Shown: in pieces, positions 18,880 through 28,066 of the stretch
Layout of the letters: the number at the start of each line of letters is the position of its first letter
How positions within the stretch are numbered: the stretch's first letter is position 1
Source of the DNA: Lactobacillus acetotolerans DSM 20749 = JCM 3825
Lineage (GTDB): Bacteria > Bacillota > Bacilli > Lactobacillales > Lactobacillaceae
Direction: 5' to 3'
Length of the DNA stretch: 38,194 nucleotides
Assembly: GCF_001436775.1 (NCBI RefSeq)
Contig: NZ_AYZC01000011.1
Span: 1 to 38,194, forward strand
Position numbers and translations under genes: made by a program
Notes under the pieces: generated by a model
What the model saw: only the letters and a program-made list of their open reading frames with translations
What the model was told of the DNA's origin: nothing
The model's database searches: none

Positions 18880-19716
18880 TTAATCTCTAGTATACGGATA
18901 TTTTAAACCACTACCATCAAGATACCACTTCGGTTTAACTTTTACCCGCCGATATATGAATAGAAACAGAACGCCTATAAATAAAATCAAACTTAAGAGT
19001 TGTGATACCCGAATCACACCAAAAATGTACAGACTATCTGTTCTTAAACCTTCAACAAAGAAGCGAACTACCGAATACCACATTAGGTAGCTCATAAAAA
19101 CTTCACCTTGTTTAAAAAAGTGCTTTTTATGACGTAAACTCAAAATTATAATTAAGCCAATTAAATTGAAAAGGGACTCATATAAAAAAGTTGGTTGATA
19201 ATAAACGCCATTAATCTTCATTTGTTGAATAATAAATTCTGGCAAATGTAGGCTCTCCAAAAAATGTAAAGTGGTAGGACCACCGTGGGCCTCCTGATTT
19301 ATAAAATTCCCCCAACGGCCTAATATTTGTGCAGCCATTATACCGGGAGAAATCACGTCAAGCATTAAAAATGGGGGCAGCATTCGTTTATAACAGAACA
19401 CCAGTAAAACTATCAAGCCCGCAATTAAACCACCATAAATAGCAATTCCACCGTTCCAGATAGCAATTATTTGATTAGGGTGTTGAGAATAATAGCCCCA
19501 TTCAAAGATTACATAGTATATTCTTGCTCCCACGTAACCTAATGGAACCGCCCAAAGTAACAAATCAATAAAATCATCACTTTCAATTTGGCGTTTTTTA
19601 CCTTCACTAATTGACATCCAAGTAGCCAATACAATTGCTACAGCCATAATTACGCCGTACCATTTGACACTCAAATTACCAAGATGAAAAGCAATCGGAT
19701 TGATCGTTAAGAACAT
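18880..19716 (-). CDS. lgt: Prolipoprotein diacylglyceryl transferase
   Basis: Membrane enzyme that transfers diacylglycerol from phosphatidylglycerol to the lipobox cysteine, the first step of lipoprotein maturation. At 278 aa it has seven hydrophobic segments, the Lgt signature GRWGNFINQEAHG, and the loop GGIAIYGGL. Its ATG overlaps the hprK stop codon by one base (TAATG), so the genes are translationally coupled; hprK-lgt pairing is common in Firmicutes. Substrates in this window would include the three osmoprotectant-binding lipoproteins at 32.4-36.2 kb. Confidence 0.97.
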   Translation of the reverse strand: MFLTINPIAFHLGNLSVKWYGVIMAVAIVLATWMSISEGKKRQIESDDFIDLLLWAVPLGYVGARIYYVIFEWGYYSQHPNQIIAIWNGGIAIYGGLIAGLIVLLVFCYKRMLPPFLMLDVISPGIMAAQILGRWGNFINQEAHGGPTTLHFLESLHLPEFIIQQMKINGVYYQPTFLYESLFNLIGLIIILSLRHKKHFFKQGEVFMSYLMWYSVVRFFVEGLRTDSLYIFGVIRVSQLLSLILFIGVLFLFIYRRVKVKPKWYLDGSGLKYPYTRD

Positions 19717-20693
19717 TATTTTTTATCCTTATCTTTTTCTTCTTCTTTTTCGGTATCCTTCTTAGAATTATCAGAAATAAGTTCAGTCAAATGGTTATCA
19801 AAAGTACGGGTAGCATCGTAGCCAGATTCCTTAGCCCTAAAGTTCATCGTAGCCACTTCAATAATATCTTCCATATTACGGCCAACCTTTACCGGAATAG
19901 TAATTTGTGGAATTTCTACATTACAAATTTCACGGGTATCTTCTTGGAACCCGAGCCGATCATAATGTGCCTTATTATTCCAATTAACCATATTAATTAC
20001 TAATTGAATGCTGGTTCTCTTTTTAACAGCACCGACACCAAATAATTCCATGACATCAATAATTCCGATGCCCCGAATTTCCATCATATACCGTAAAATT
20101 TTAGGTGCTTCACCCATAACGGTATCATCATCTTTTTGATAAACATCAATTCGGTCATCAGCTATTAATCGGTGCCCCCGGTGAATCAAACCTAACGCAC
20201 ACTCAGATTTACCAACACCTGATTCACCGGCTAGTAAAACGCCCATACCCTTAATTTCGACTAATTCACCATGAATACTGGTTCTGGTAGCCAATCGTTC
20301 ACGCAAATATTGCGTTAAAAGACCAGATACATACGTAGTTGATTCTGGTGAGCACAAAATTGGTATTTTTGCATTATCAGCGGCTTCTTCAAGTTCTTTT
20401 GGAACTGGCAATGAACGTGAAATTAAAAAACAAGGAGTTTCCTTAGTACACATTTTTTTGAAAACTCTATTACGGCTATCAGGATCAAGCCTAGCTGTGT
20501 AAGAAATTTCGGTTCTTCCTAAAAGTTGGATCCTTTCTTTAGGGTAAAAATCAAAGTAACCGGTTAATTCCAACCCAGGACGGTAAACATCACAAACAGA
20601 AATTTCCTTGCCCATTATATATTGCTTACCGCGATAAACATGGATAATTTTATTATCATTGATTAATTTTCTTAATTTAACTGTTTTTGCCAT
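19716..20693 (-). CDS. hprK: HPr kinase/phosphorylase
   Basis: Phosphorylates HPr of the PTS on Ser46 in response to glycolytic intermediates and reverses the reaction with phosphate, setting CcpA-dependent catabolite repression. At 325 aa it is slightly longer than the usual 310-320 because of a Lys/Glu/Asp-rich tail. Walker A GESGVGKS lies at residues 156-163, followed by the HprK signature region [21 protein letters not shown] start. It lies 18 bases after a small membrane-protein gene and is coupled to lgt. Confidence 0.97.
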   Translation of the reverse strand: MAKTVKLRKLINDNKIIHVYRGKQYIMGKEISVCDVYRPGLELTGYFDFYPKERIQLLGRTEISYTARLDPDSRNRVFKKMCTKETPCFLISRSLPVPKELEEAADNAKIPILCSPESTTYVSGLLTQYLRERLATRTSIHGELVEIKGMGVLLAGESGVGKSECALGLIHRGHRLIADDRIDVYQKDDDTVMGEAPKILRYMMEIRGIGIIDVMELFGVGAVKKRTSIQLVINMVNWNNKAHYDRLGFQEDTREICNVEIPQITIPVKVGRNMEDIIEVATMNFRAKESGYDATRTFDNHLTELISDNSKKDTEKEEEKDKDKK

Positions 20694-20711
20694 TTTTTAA
20701 TATTCCTTAAG

Positions 20712-20978
20712 TTATTTATCTACATCTTTGGTTTTAACATTTCGTGCTTTTTTTCGCGGTGGTCGGGTATTTGGATCATTTTCATTAGAAAACCAATCAT
20801 AGTAACCACCACTGGTTGGTGTATTATCATTACCACCTTTACCTGTAAAACGATAAATTAACCAAATTATTAAGATAGCAATAATTGCTACAGGCAATAA
20901 AGCAAAAAAGATATGAAACAAGGCAAAGAGAACTGACAGAATTACTACTGCCAATAAAACAAAACCAACAATTCCCAT
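20712..20978 (-). CDS. Small membrane protein, unknown function (88 aa)
   Basis: Not recognised as a named family. The first 45 residues form two hydrophobic segments (about 3-23 and 26-43) with no signal cleavage site. A basic, Gly/Asn/Pro-rich soluble tail follows (RFTGKGG, PPRKKARN), presumably in the cytoplasm. It is packed between prfB (17-base gap) and hprK (18-base gap) on the same strand, with an ATG start, so it is a genuine operon member. Small membrane ORFs at this place occur in related lactobacilli as I recall, but no role is known to me. Confidence 0.8.
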   Translation of the reverse strand: MGIVGFVLLAVVILSVLFALFHIFFALLPVAIIAILIIWLIYRFTGKGGNDNTPTSGGYYDWFSNENDPNTRPPRKKARNVKTKDVDK

Positions 20979-20995
20979 AAAACTTATTTTTTCAC

Positions 20996-22112
20996 CTACT
21001 CTGGATTCTTTTTACTAAGCAACCATTGTAAATATGCATAAATAAATGGTTGCAACTTTCCATCCATTACACCATTTATATCAGAAGTTTCATAGCCTGT
21101 CCGTAAATCTTTAACTAAATTATAAGGATGGAAAACATAGGATCTAATTTGTGAACCCCAGCCAATTTCTTTTTGGTTTCCTTTCAAAGCCTGCTTTTGC
21201 TTACGCTTTTTTTCTTCTTCCAAATGAAAAAGTTTAGCTCGCAATTCATTCATCGCTGTTTGCCTATTTTGCAACTGCGATCTTTGAGCTTGAGAAGTTG
21301 TAACGATACCTGTTGGCAAGTGTGTAATCCGAACAGCGCTGGAAGTTTTATTAATATGCTGACCACCGGCACCACTAGATCGGTAGACATCGATTCGTAA
21401 ATCTTTAGGATTAATGTCAACTTTGATACTATCGTCAACTTCCGGAATAACCTCAACAGATGCAAAAGACGTGTGCCTTCTTTTAGCAGAATCAAACGGA
21501 GATATCCGCACTAAGCGGTGCACACCGTTTTCAGATTTTAGCATTCCATATGCATTTTTACCTACAACTCGGACACTAGCACTTTTTAGGCCAGCTTCTT
21601 CACCAGGCTCGTAATCGTTGACCTCAAACTTAAAGCCAGCTGAATCAGCGTAATGATGATACATCCTAAGAAGCATATTCCCCCAATCCATAGCTTCTGT
21701 GCCACCAGCACCAGGATGAATTTCTAAAAGGGCATTATGACCATCATACTTGCCAGACAAAAGCAGGTCTAATTCATAATTATGAAACTGTCCTTGCAAC
21801 TTCTTTAGATCGGTTTCAACTTCTTTCTGTAATTCGGGATCCGGCTCCTCACGTAAAAGTTCAACGGCTGTGGCTTCATTTTGATAAGATTTTTGCAAGC
21901 TTAAAAATGAATCACGCTTTTCTTTTAAAGCATTATTATCAGTAATTAATTTTTGGGCTTTTTCTTGATTATTCCAAAAATCTGGGGCTTCCATTTTCCC
22001 GTCATTAATTGCTATGCTTTCATCAATAGCATCGAGGTCAAAGAGACCCCCTAAGGTGATCTAGATGCTTTTTAAGTTCATCTAATTTACTTTGAATTTC
22101 ACTAATTTCCAT
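20996..22112 (-). CDS. prfB: Peptide chain release factor 2, with programmed +1 frameshift
   Basis: Releases the nascent chain at UGA and UAA codons. The gene is in two frames. Codons 1-24 run from ATG 22112 to 22041 and stop at an in-frame TGA (22040-22038). A +1 slip at CTT-T then joins the frame running from 22039 to 20996. The full product is about 371 aa. The frame has another ATG at 21994, but starting there would lose 39 residues. The tripeptide motif SPF (RISPFDSAKR) and the peptidyl-transfer motif GGQ (SGAGGQHIN) are present. AGGAG lies upstream of the ATG at 22112. It follows the secA terminator and starts the run to hprK and lgt. Confidence 0.96.
22037..22052 (-). promoter_or_regulatory. 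RF2 autoregulatory frameshift site
   Basis: On the minus strand: AGGGGG, TCT, CTT, TGA, C. This is the classical arrangement of an internal Shine-Dalgarno sequence three bases before CUU, an in-frame UGA and a following C. Low RF2 slows termination at UGA and favours the +1 slip, so the factor controls its own synthesis. Confidence 0.97.
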
Positions 22113-22141
22113 TTTTTACTCCTAGTTTTAATAATTTTGGT

Positions 22142-22169
22142 AAAAAAAGAGAAAGCTTAACACTTTCTC
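22142..22169 (-). terminator. Likely terminator of secA
   Basis: GAGAAAG (22149-22155) pairs with CTTTCTC (22163-22169) around a 7-base loop, followed on the minus strand by seven T. The stem is short and AT-rich, so some readthrough into prfB is possible. Confidence 0.7.
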
Positions 22170-22185
22170 CCCATTTAATTATCTT

Positions 22186-24588
22186 TTAACGACTAAGATT
22201 TTGCCTAATTTCAGCCTTCATGAACAAACGTGTTACGTCAAATTCAATATTAGAAATCATTTCTTCAAACATTCTGTAACCTGAATCTTGGTATTCAACT
22301 AATGGATTAAGTTGACCATAGCCACGAAGTCCGATTGACTGTCGTAATTGATCCATTGCATCAATATGATCAGTCCAACGATCATCAACAACACGCAAGA
22401 TAACCACCTTTTCAAACTCAAGCATTTGTGAAGGATCATTAAGAACCTTTGCTTTCTGCTCATAGTTCTTTTCAACGATGTCATAAAGCTTCTTCTTCAA
22501 ATCAGCCACACTAATTGTCTTATAGTCAATTGAATCAGCTATTTCTTCAGAAGTTAAACTCGAAACAATAAAATCACGTAATGAGTCAAGACGCCACTTA
22601 CTTCTATCACCCTGCGTAAACATATTTACCTGACTATCAATCGTACGGTGAATCATTGGAATTAAAACATTCTTTAATGAATGAGTAGCTTCAATAACTT
22701 GCATTCTTTCACCATAAATAATTTCACGTTGAATTCGCATAACGTCATCGTATTGCAAAGTCTGTTTACGTGTATCGTAGTTATTACCTTCAACACGCTT
22801 CTGGGCTGATTCAACTTGACGGGTGATCAAACGACTTTCAATTACTTTATCATCATCATTATCAGATAAACGATCCAAGAAATCTTTAACTCGTTCACCA
22901 CCGAAACGTTTCATTAAGTCATCTTCAAGTGATAAATAGAAGCGAGTTACACCTGGATCACCTTGACGACCGGAACGGCCACGAAGCTGATTATCAATAC
23001 GGCGAGATTCATGTCGTTCAGTACCAATTACGGCTAAACCACCAAGTTCTTTAACACCAGGCCCTAATTTAATATCAGTACCACGACCAGCCATGTTAGT
23101 GGCTATGGTTACGGCACCTTTTTGCCCAGCATTCATAATAATTTGTGCTTCTTTTGCATGGTTTTTAGCATTTAAAACAGCATGTGGAATACCCGCTTTA
23201 TCCAACATCTTACTAAGTCGTTCTGAACTTTCAACCGCTACTGTACCAACCAAAACTGGTTGACCTTTAGCATGCCGTTGCTTAATCTCTCTAACAACAG
23301 CACGGAACTTAGAATCTAAAGTTGGGTATAAAATATCAGGCTTATCAATTCTAATAAGTGGTTTATTAGTTGGAATGGTAATTACCTGCATATTATAAAT
23401 TTCCCGGAATTCTTCCTCTTCGGTCTTAGCAGTACCAGTCATACCAGCTAATTTTTTATACATTCTAAAGAAGTTCTGGTAAGTAATTGTTGCTTGGGTC
23501 TTAGATTCTTCTTGAATCTTAACACCTTCCTTGGCTTCAATAGCTTGGTGTAACCCGTCAGAATAACGACGACCTTTCATTACACGTCCAGTAAAAGAAT
23601 CAACAATTAATACTTCGCCATTTTGAACCACGTAATCAATATCTTTAAGCATGATATAATTAGCGCGAAGTGCTTGGTCAATATGGTGCACTAATTTCTG
23701 GTTTTCAACATCATATAAATTTTTTAAGCCAAAATGCTTACAAGCTTTTTCAATCCCGGTTCTAGTTAAAGAAATGGTTTTGGTTGGCCAGTCAATCTTA
23801 TAATCACCGTGATCTTTATCATCATCAAAATCATCGTCATCACTTTTATCTTCTGACAAAGTTTTAACGAAACGATCGGCACGAATATAATCACTGTTAG
23901 CCTGTTCCGCTTCACCAGAAATAATCAATGGGGTTCTAGCTTCATCAATTAAAATTGAGTCAACCTCATCAATAATGGCATAATTAAGCGGACGTTGAAC
24001 CATTTGCTCTTTGTAAACAACCATGTTGTCCCGTAAGTAATCAAAACCAAGCTCAGAGTTTGTTGAATAAGTAACGTCACAATTATAAGCAGCACGCTTT
24101 TCATCCGGTGACATTGAGTTTAAGTTTAAACCAACGGTCAAACCGAGCCACTTATAAAGTTGGCCCATTTCTTGTTCGTCACGGCTAGATAAATATTCAT
24201 TAACAGTAACAACGTGGACACCTTTGCCCGGTAAAGCGTTCAAATAAACCGGCATGGTAGCCGTTAAAGTTTTACCTTCACCAGTCATCATTTCCGCAAT
24301 ATTACCAAAGTGTAGTGCAATGGCACCAAGAATTTGAACGTGGAATGGATATAATCCAAGTACACGTTTAGCACCCTCTCGTGCCACAGCAAATGCCTCT
24401 GGAAGTAAATCCTCTAACGTTTCGCCTTTCTTCAGACGATCACGAAATTCTGGCGTCTTTGCCTGTAATTTTTCATCAGAAAGCTTACTGTATTCATCAG
24501 CATGACTTTCAACTTTAGCTGCAATTTTATCAAATTTTTTTAATTCTCGTTTGTCGCTATTATAGAGTTTCTTTAAAATGTTTACCAT
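22186..24588 (-). CDS. secA: Preprotein translocase ATPase subunit SecA
   Basis: Motor ATPase that pushes unfolded preproteins through SecYEG. 800 aa. Walker A is [11 protein letters not shown] near residue 103; other DEAD motor motifs are [19 protein letters not shown] and [10 protein letters not shown]. It lacks the C-terminal linker and Cys-rich zinc tail of longer SecA proteins and ends at RQNLSR. An acidic insertion rich in Asp lies near residues 243-259. ATG start after AAGGAACG. It is transcribed alone, from a possible promoter just upstream to a hairpin before prfB. Confidence 0.97.
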   Translation of the reverse strand: MVNILKKLYNSDKRELKKFDKIAAKVESHADEYSKLSDEKLQAKTPEFRDRLKKGETLEDLLPEAFAVAREGAKRVLGLYPFHVQILGAIALHFGNIAEMMTGEGKTLTATMPVYLNALPGKGVHVVTVNEYLSSRDEQEMGQLYKWLGLTVGLNLNSMSPDEKRAAYNCDVTYSTNSELGFDYLRDNMVVYKEQMVQRPLNYAIIDEVDSILIDEARTPLIISGEAEQANSDYIRADRFVKTLSEDKSDDDDFDDDKDHGDYKIDWPTKTISLTRTGIEKACKHFGLKNLYDVENQKLVHHIDQALRANYIMLKDIDYVVQNGEVLIVDSFTGRVMKGRRYSDGLHQAIEAKEGVKIQEESKTQATITYQNFFRMYKKLAGMTGTAKTEEEEFREIYNMQVITIPTNKPLIRIDKPDILYPTLDSKFRAVVREIKQRHAKGQPVLVGTVAVESSERLSKMLDKAGIPHAVLNAKNHAKEAQIIMNAGQKGAVTIATNMAGRGTDIKLGPGVKELGGLAVIGTERHESRRIDNQLRGRSGRQGDPGVTRFYLSLEDDLMKRFGGERVKDFLDRLSDNDDDKVIESRLITRQVESAQKRVEGNNYDTRKQTLQYDDVMRIQREIIYGERMQVIEATHSLKNVLIPMIHRTIDSQVNMFTQGDRSKWRLDSLRDFIVSSLTSEEIADSIDYKTISVADLKKKLYDIVEKNYEQKAKVLNDPSQMLEFEKVVILRVVDDRWTDHIDAMDQLRQSIGLRGYGQLNPLVEYQDSGYRMFEEMISNIEFDVTRLFMKAEIRQNLSR

Positions 24589-24631
24589 TAAATCGTTCCT
24601 TATATGTAGTTAAGTCTAAAAACACAGATTA

Positions 24632-24660
24632 ATTTTAACATGATTAGCACTAAATGAAAA
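24632..24660 (-). promoter_or_regulatory. Possible secA promoter
   Basis: On the minus strand: TTTTCA, a 17-base spacer and TAAAAT preceded by TGT (extended -10). The spacer contains AGTGCTAA, one half of a CIRCE element, but no second half, so HrcA control is not claimed. Confidence 0.45.
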
Positions 24661-24666
24661 ATAATC

Positions 24667-24701
24667 AAAATAAAGATCCCGCACCAAAATGTGAGATCTT
24701 T
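24667..24701 (-). terminator. Terminator of hpf
   Basis: AAAGATC (24672-24678) pairs with GATCTTT (24695-24701). An inner CAC/GTG pair and an asymmetric internal loop are visible, and an AT-rich tract with T-runs follows on the minus strand. Confidence 0.65.
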
Positions 24702-24724
24702 ATTGCAATTAATAATTTTTAGTT

Positions 24725-25270
24725 TTATTCGTTGGTCTCAATTAAACCATAACGACCATCATTTCTGCGATATACAACACTCGTACCGTTTGTTTCGGCA
24801 TCTTGGAAAACAAAGAAATCATGTTCCAGCATATTCATTTGTAAGATGGCTTCTTCAGGATCCATTGGCTTTAAACCAATTTGTTTATTACGAACTATGT
24901 CAAATTTACCAGGTTTCTTTTCTTCTTCTTTTGGAGTCTCAACGAAGAAATCACGCAAGCCCTTTTCACGGCTCTTTCTATTTACACGTGTCTTATACTT
25001 TCTAATTTGACGCTCAAGCTTTTCAGAAACGAAGTCAATACTACGATACATATCATCCGTGGTTTCTTCAGCCCTTAAAACCAAATAAGGAAGCGGAATA
25101 GTAACTTCAACCTTAGCTGAATGATCACGGTAAACTTTTAAATTAACATGTGCAATCACATCTTGATTTAAATTAAAGTATTTTTCCAACTTCTTTAACC
25201 GTTTTTCAACATAACTTCTTAAAGCATCAGTTACTTCGATATTTTCGCCACGAACATTGTACTTTAACAT
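24725..25270 (-). CDS. hpf: Long-form ribosome hibernation promoting factor
   Basis: Binds the 30S subunit and drives 100S ribosome dimer formation in stationary phase or stress. About 181 aa: an N-terminal RaiA/HPF fold (residues 1-100, beginning LKYNVRGENIEVTDALRSYV), a Lys/Arg-rich linker, and the C-terminal dimerisation domain typical of long HPF (PMDPEEAILQMNMLEHDFFV). The ATG at 25270 is chosen because AAGGAGG lies 8 bases upstream. A GTG at 25288 is in frame, but it lies upstream of that binding site, which would then be coding. The leader has a small GC hairpin next to the binding site. Monocistronic. Confidence 0.96.
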   Translation of the reverse strand: MLKYNVRGENIEVTDALRSYVEKRLKKLEKYFNLNQDVIAHVNLKVYRDHSAKVEVTIPLPYLVLRAEETTDDMYRSIDFVSEKLERQIRKYKTRVNRKSREKGLRDFFVETPKEEEKKPGKFDIVRNKQIGLKPMDPEEAILQMNMLEHDFFVFQDAETNGTSVVYRRNDGRYGLIETNE

Positions 25271-25286
25271 ATTAGAATCCTCCTTC

Positions 25287-25299
25287 ACCGCTATGCGGT
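25287..25299 (-). promoter_or_regulatory. Hairpin in the hpf leader
   Basis: ACCGC, a 3-base loop, GCGGT: a 5-bp GC-rich stem ending 3-4 bases before AAGGAGG on the minus strand. It could stabilise the mRNA or tune translation. It is short, so this may be incidental. Confidence 0.4.
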
Positions 25300-25314
25300 T
25301 TCATCTGTACCTTT

Positions 25315-25344
25315 ATTATACCAGAACATGAAAACGCTCTACAA
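25315..25344 (-). promoter_or_regulatory. hpf promoter
   Basis: On the minus strand: TTGTAG, an 18-base spacer and TATAAT (25315-25320). The spacer resembles a cre site imperfectly. Confidence 0.65.
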
Positions 25345-25351
25345 GAGAATT

Positions 25352-26044
25352 CTAACGGCAAATTGAAAAGCTTCTTATTTCTGAATCCGGTAAAAATTGC
25401 AAAAGTTGATCACGTGCATGATAAAGCGTTCTTCCCGTAGTATAAATATCATCTAACAATAAAATAGATTTCCCGTTAAAACTCTTTTTTATCTTTTCCT
25501 TATCAATATAAAAGCTCTGACTGCTTGCAAGACGCTCATGCTTATTCTTTTCTCCCTGTGCTCCGCAACCAGATTTTTTCTTTAAAAGGGGCGTAAGCGG
25601 AACAAGCCCACTAAAAATTGCACTAATTGTATCGAATTGGCGCTTTTGTTGGTGCTCAGGAGATGTAGGAATTGGTACGTATAGATCTGCTTCAATTTTC
25701 AAAAGTTCTTTATAACAAATTTCTTGCAATACTTCGTACAAAACGTAGTCATCATAACGTTTATAATTTACCATTAGATCATGAAAGTAATCGTTATAAC
25801 GATAAACTGAATAATTATACAAAAGATTTTGTCCATAAATCTGCTGCCAATCTAGGCAATCATGGCACGTTCCTGCCACATTCATATTTTTTGAACAATA
25901 CTTACATCTTATTTCTGATAAACGCTCAAATTGATGTAAACATCTAAAACATATCTTAGGTTCACGATACTTGCTCCAAGAAAAAATTTGTAAAAAAGAA
26001 ATTTCTGGAATAAATTCTTGCTTGCAAAGCAAACATTCATTCAT
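25352..26044 (-). CDS. comFC: ComFC-family competence protein (phosphoribosyltransferase-like)
   Basis: Cytosolic competence protein needed for DNA uptake in transformable Firmicutes; its enzymatic activity is not settled. At 230 aa it is full length. The N-terminal zinc ribbon has CLLC, CFRC, CKYC and CHDC pairs (residues about 4-64). The C-terminal phosphoribosyltransferase motif is LLLDDIYTTGRTL. Its ATG overlaps the comFA stop codon in ATGA, so comFA-comFC are translationally coupled. Intact coding supports, but does not prove, competence. Confidence 0.93.
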   Translation of the reverse strand: MNECLLCKQEFIPEISFLQIFSWSKYREPKICFRCLHQFERLSEIRCKYCSKNMNVAGTCHDCLDWQQIYGQNLLYNYSVYRYNDYFHDLMVNYKRYDDYVLYEVLQEICYKELLKIEADLYVPIPTSPEHQQKRQFDTISAIFSGLVPLTPLLKKKSGCGAQGEKNKHERLASSQSFYIDKEKIKKSFNGKSILLLDDIYTTGRTLYHARDQLLQFLPDSEIRSFSICR

Positions 26045-27324
26045 TTATTCATCTCTCTAATCTGTTTCATTGCGGAACGGATATTTTTCGTATATTTACG
26101 ATAACAATACATAACTAAGCCACCTGGATCATTTTGGGCTCGGCCAACCCTCCCAGCTATTTGTACTAGGCTAGCAGCTGTGTAAATTTGATCATCAGCG
26201 GCAACGATAATTACCCAAACATGTTTAAAAGTCACGCCCCGCTCCAATATCGTTGTTGTTACAAGTAACTGCAACTTCTGTTCACGAAAATCCTGTACCT
26301 TTTCTAAACGTTTATTATCTTTAGCGGAAACTCCATCCATTTTAATATTCTTTAATCGTTCTTCTTTTTGCAATGCTGCAAGGTAAACAGGAATTTGATC
26401 AATATGGGGAACAAATAGCAAGAGTGGGTGCTTAGATCGAATTACTTTTACTATTTCTGCAATTAATTTCGGATGAATTTTTTGCTTTCTCAAAAATGGC
26501 CTTAAAAATAATTTTTCTCGTGGCACTGGTAAAAAACCACCATGAAAACGGCGATTTAACTTTAAAATCTGCAATTTTCCATTTTTTGCTTCATCTAAAA
26601 GATCATTTGTCGGTGTTGCAGTTAAATATACTCGAACTCCTGATTTTTTTACAGCATTTTTGGCAGCAAAATGAAGCTGTGGATCACCAACATATGGAAA
26701 TGAATCCACCTCATCTATCACTAATAAATCGAATGCACCATAAAATTTTAACAATTGGTGAGTTGTACAAATTGTTAATTGCTCTAATCCTGGTTCCTTA
26801 AATTCACGTCCATGATATTTCCCAATCTCAATTTCAGCAAAAGCTTCTTTAAATCGCGGATATAATTCGTTTACCACGTCAATTCTTGGCGTGGCAATAC
26901 ACGCACGTTTCCCTTTTCTCATGCACTCTGCTATCAATTGAAAAAGCATTTCTGTTTTCCCGGCTCCAGTTACCGCATGAACCAAACTATTTTTCTTTTT
27001 ATTAAAATTTTTAACTAATGCATTTGAAATACTCAGTTGTAACGGTGTCAATTTTCCATGCCATGTTAAGCCACCATTTTTCTTTTTAGAAAACGGAACC
27101 TTAACCTGATAACGTATTAATAAATCACCTTCAACTGCCCTTCCAATACCGATACAAGCACGACAATATTGTTTACCATTTGGCAATTTTGCCGTAATTA
27201 AACCGCCGCAACGCTGACAATGATTATTTTCAATAACTTTAATTTTGCTACATCCCATAAATATGCTAGAATCCTCTTGACTCACCAGCCATTGCCGGCC
27301 TGAAAGTGCAGTTAAATTTTTCAT
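26041..27324 (-). CDS. comFA: ComFA, ATP-dependent DNA translocase of competence
   Basis: Helicase-like ATPase that helps pull single-stranded DNA through the membrane channel during transformation. 427 aa. The N-terminal zinc finger has CQRC and CRAC; then come Walker A TGAGKTEM, a DEVD box (LLVIDEVDSFPY), TATPT, and motif VI (QIAGRVGRAQND). ATG start with GGAGG about 12 bases upstream. It is divergent from yigZ, so its promoter must lie in the 49-base gap or inside yigZ. I saw no clear TACGAATA-type competence (ComX) box. Confidence 0.94.
   Translation of the reverse strand: MKNLTALSGRQWLVSQEDSSIFMGCSKIKVIENNHCQRCGGLITAKLPNGKQYCRACIGIGRAVEGDLLIRYQVKVPFSKKKNGGLTWHGKLTPLQLSISNALVKNFNKKKNSLVHAVTGAGKTEMLFQLIAECMRKGKRACIATPRIDVVNELYPRFKEAFAEIEIGKYHGREFKEPGLEQLTICTTHQLLKFYGAFDLLVIDEVDSFPYVGDPQLHFAAKNAVKKSGVRVYLTATPTNDLLDEAKNGKLQILKLNRRFHGGFLPVPREKLFLRPFLRKQKIHPKLIAEIVKVIRSKHPLLLFVPHIDQIPVYLAALQKEERLKNIKMDGVSAKDNKRLEKVQDFREQKLQLLVTTTILERGVTFKHVWVIIVAADDQIYTAASLVQIAGRVGRAQNDPGGLVMYCYRKYTKNIRSAMKQIREMNK
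27245..27272 (+). promoter_or_regulatory. Possible yigZ promoter inside the 5' end of comFA
   Basis: TTGCTA, a 16-base spacer and TAGAAT with an extended -10 TGC. It lies about 100 bases before yigZ and within the opposite-strand comFA coding region, which would make the two transcripts overlap. Confidence 0.45.
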
Positions 27325-27373
27325 AATCTTTGCTTGCCTCCAAAGATTAAGTACGCTAAAAAAGGTGATAATT

Positions 27374-28036
27374 TTGTCAGAAAAAGAAAATTATTTAACT
27401 ATCAAAAATGCTGGTAAGCATGAAATTATTATTAAAAGAAGCAAATTCATCGCTAGCTTGGCACGAACAAGTTCAGTTGAAGCGGCTAATGAATTTATTG
27501 CCCAAACTAAGAAAAAATACCGTGATGCAACTCATAATACCTTCGCATATACAATTGGAAAAAATGATGACCAGGTTAAAGCTAGTGACAATGGAGAACC
27601 TTCCGGTACCGCTGGCGTTCCTGAATTAAAAGTGCTACAGCTCATGAAGCTAAAAAATGTCACCGTTGTTGTAACCCGATACTTCGGTGGCATTAAACTG
27701 GGTGCTGGGGGATTGATCAGGGCTTATTCAAATAGCGTTACACAAGCAGTTGAAAACATTGGTGTTGTTAAACGCGTTTTACAGCAAGAATTAAATTTTC
27801 ACGTAGCCTATAACCGGTTTGATAAAATTAATCATTACTTAAAAGAAAACAAAATTTTTATAAACAATACCAATTATGGTATTGACATCAAAATAAGTGT
27901 GTTTATTGATGAAGATAAACAGGAATCATTCAAAAAGAAATTAATTAATCTGTTAGCAGGAAAAGTTGATTTTACAAAGGGTGAGGAGCGCTACAATGAG
28001 ATACCGGTTGCAGATCATAATTACCACGAAAAGTAA
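27374..28036 (+). CDS. yigZ: YigZ/IMPACT-family protein
   Basis: Conserved protein of the UPF0029/IMPACT family with two domains: an N-terminal IMPACT domain (SKFIASLA, SGTAGVPELKVL, VVVTRYFGGIKLGAGGLIRAY) and a C-terminal ferredoxin-like domain. Eukaryotic IMPACT regulates GCN2; the bacterial role is unclear. About 220 aa. TTG at 27374 is the likely start, because AAGGTGAT lies just upstream. GTG at 27365 is in frame but falls within that ribosome-binding sequence. It is divergent from comFA and convergent with tagO, with a perfect terminator palindrome after the stop codon. Confidence 0.92.
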   Translation: MSEKENYLTIKNAGKHEIIIKRSKFIASLARTSSVEAANEFIAQTKKKYRDATHNTFAYTIGKNDDQVKASDNGEPSGTAGVPELKVLQLMKLKNVTVVVTRYFGGIKLGAGGLIRAYSNSVTQAVENIGVVKRVLQQELNFHVAYNRFDKINHYLKENKIFINNTNYGIDIKISVFIDEDKQESFKKKLINLLAGKVDFTKGEERYNEIPVADHNYHEK

Positions 28037-28066
28037 AAGAGATTAGGAAATTTCCTAATCTCTTTT
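28035..28066. terminator. Bidirectional terminator between yigZ and tagO
   Basis: A perfect 32-base palindrome with A4 at one end and T4 at the other. It serves convergent yigZ and tagO and overlaps the last bases of both genes. Confidence 0.92.

Noticed and set aside
24638-24655. CIRCE half-site AGTGCTAA upstream of secA
   Set aside because: Only one half is present, with no second arm at nine bases.
25328-25342. cre site upstream of hpf
   Set aside because: The spacing between conserved TG and CA is one base too long for the consensus, so it is not listed as a feature.
26496-26801. 101-aa reading frame opposite comFA
   Set aside because: Lies wholly inside comFA on the other strand with no independent start signal.
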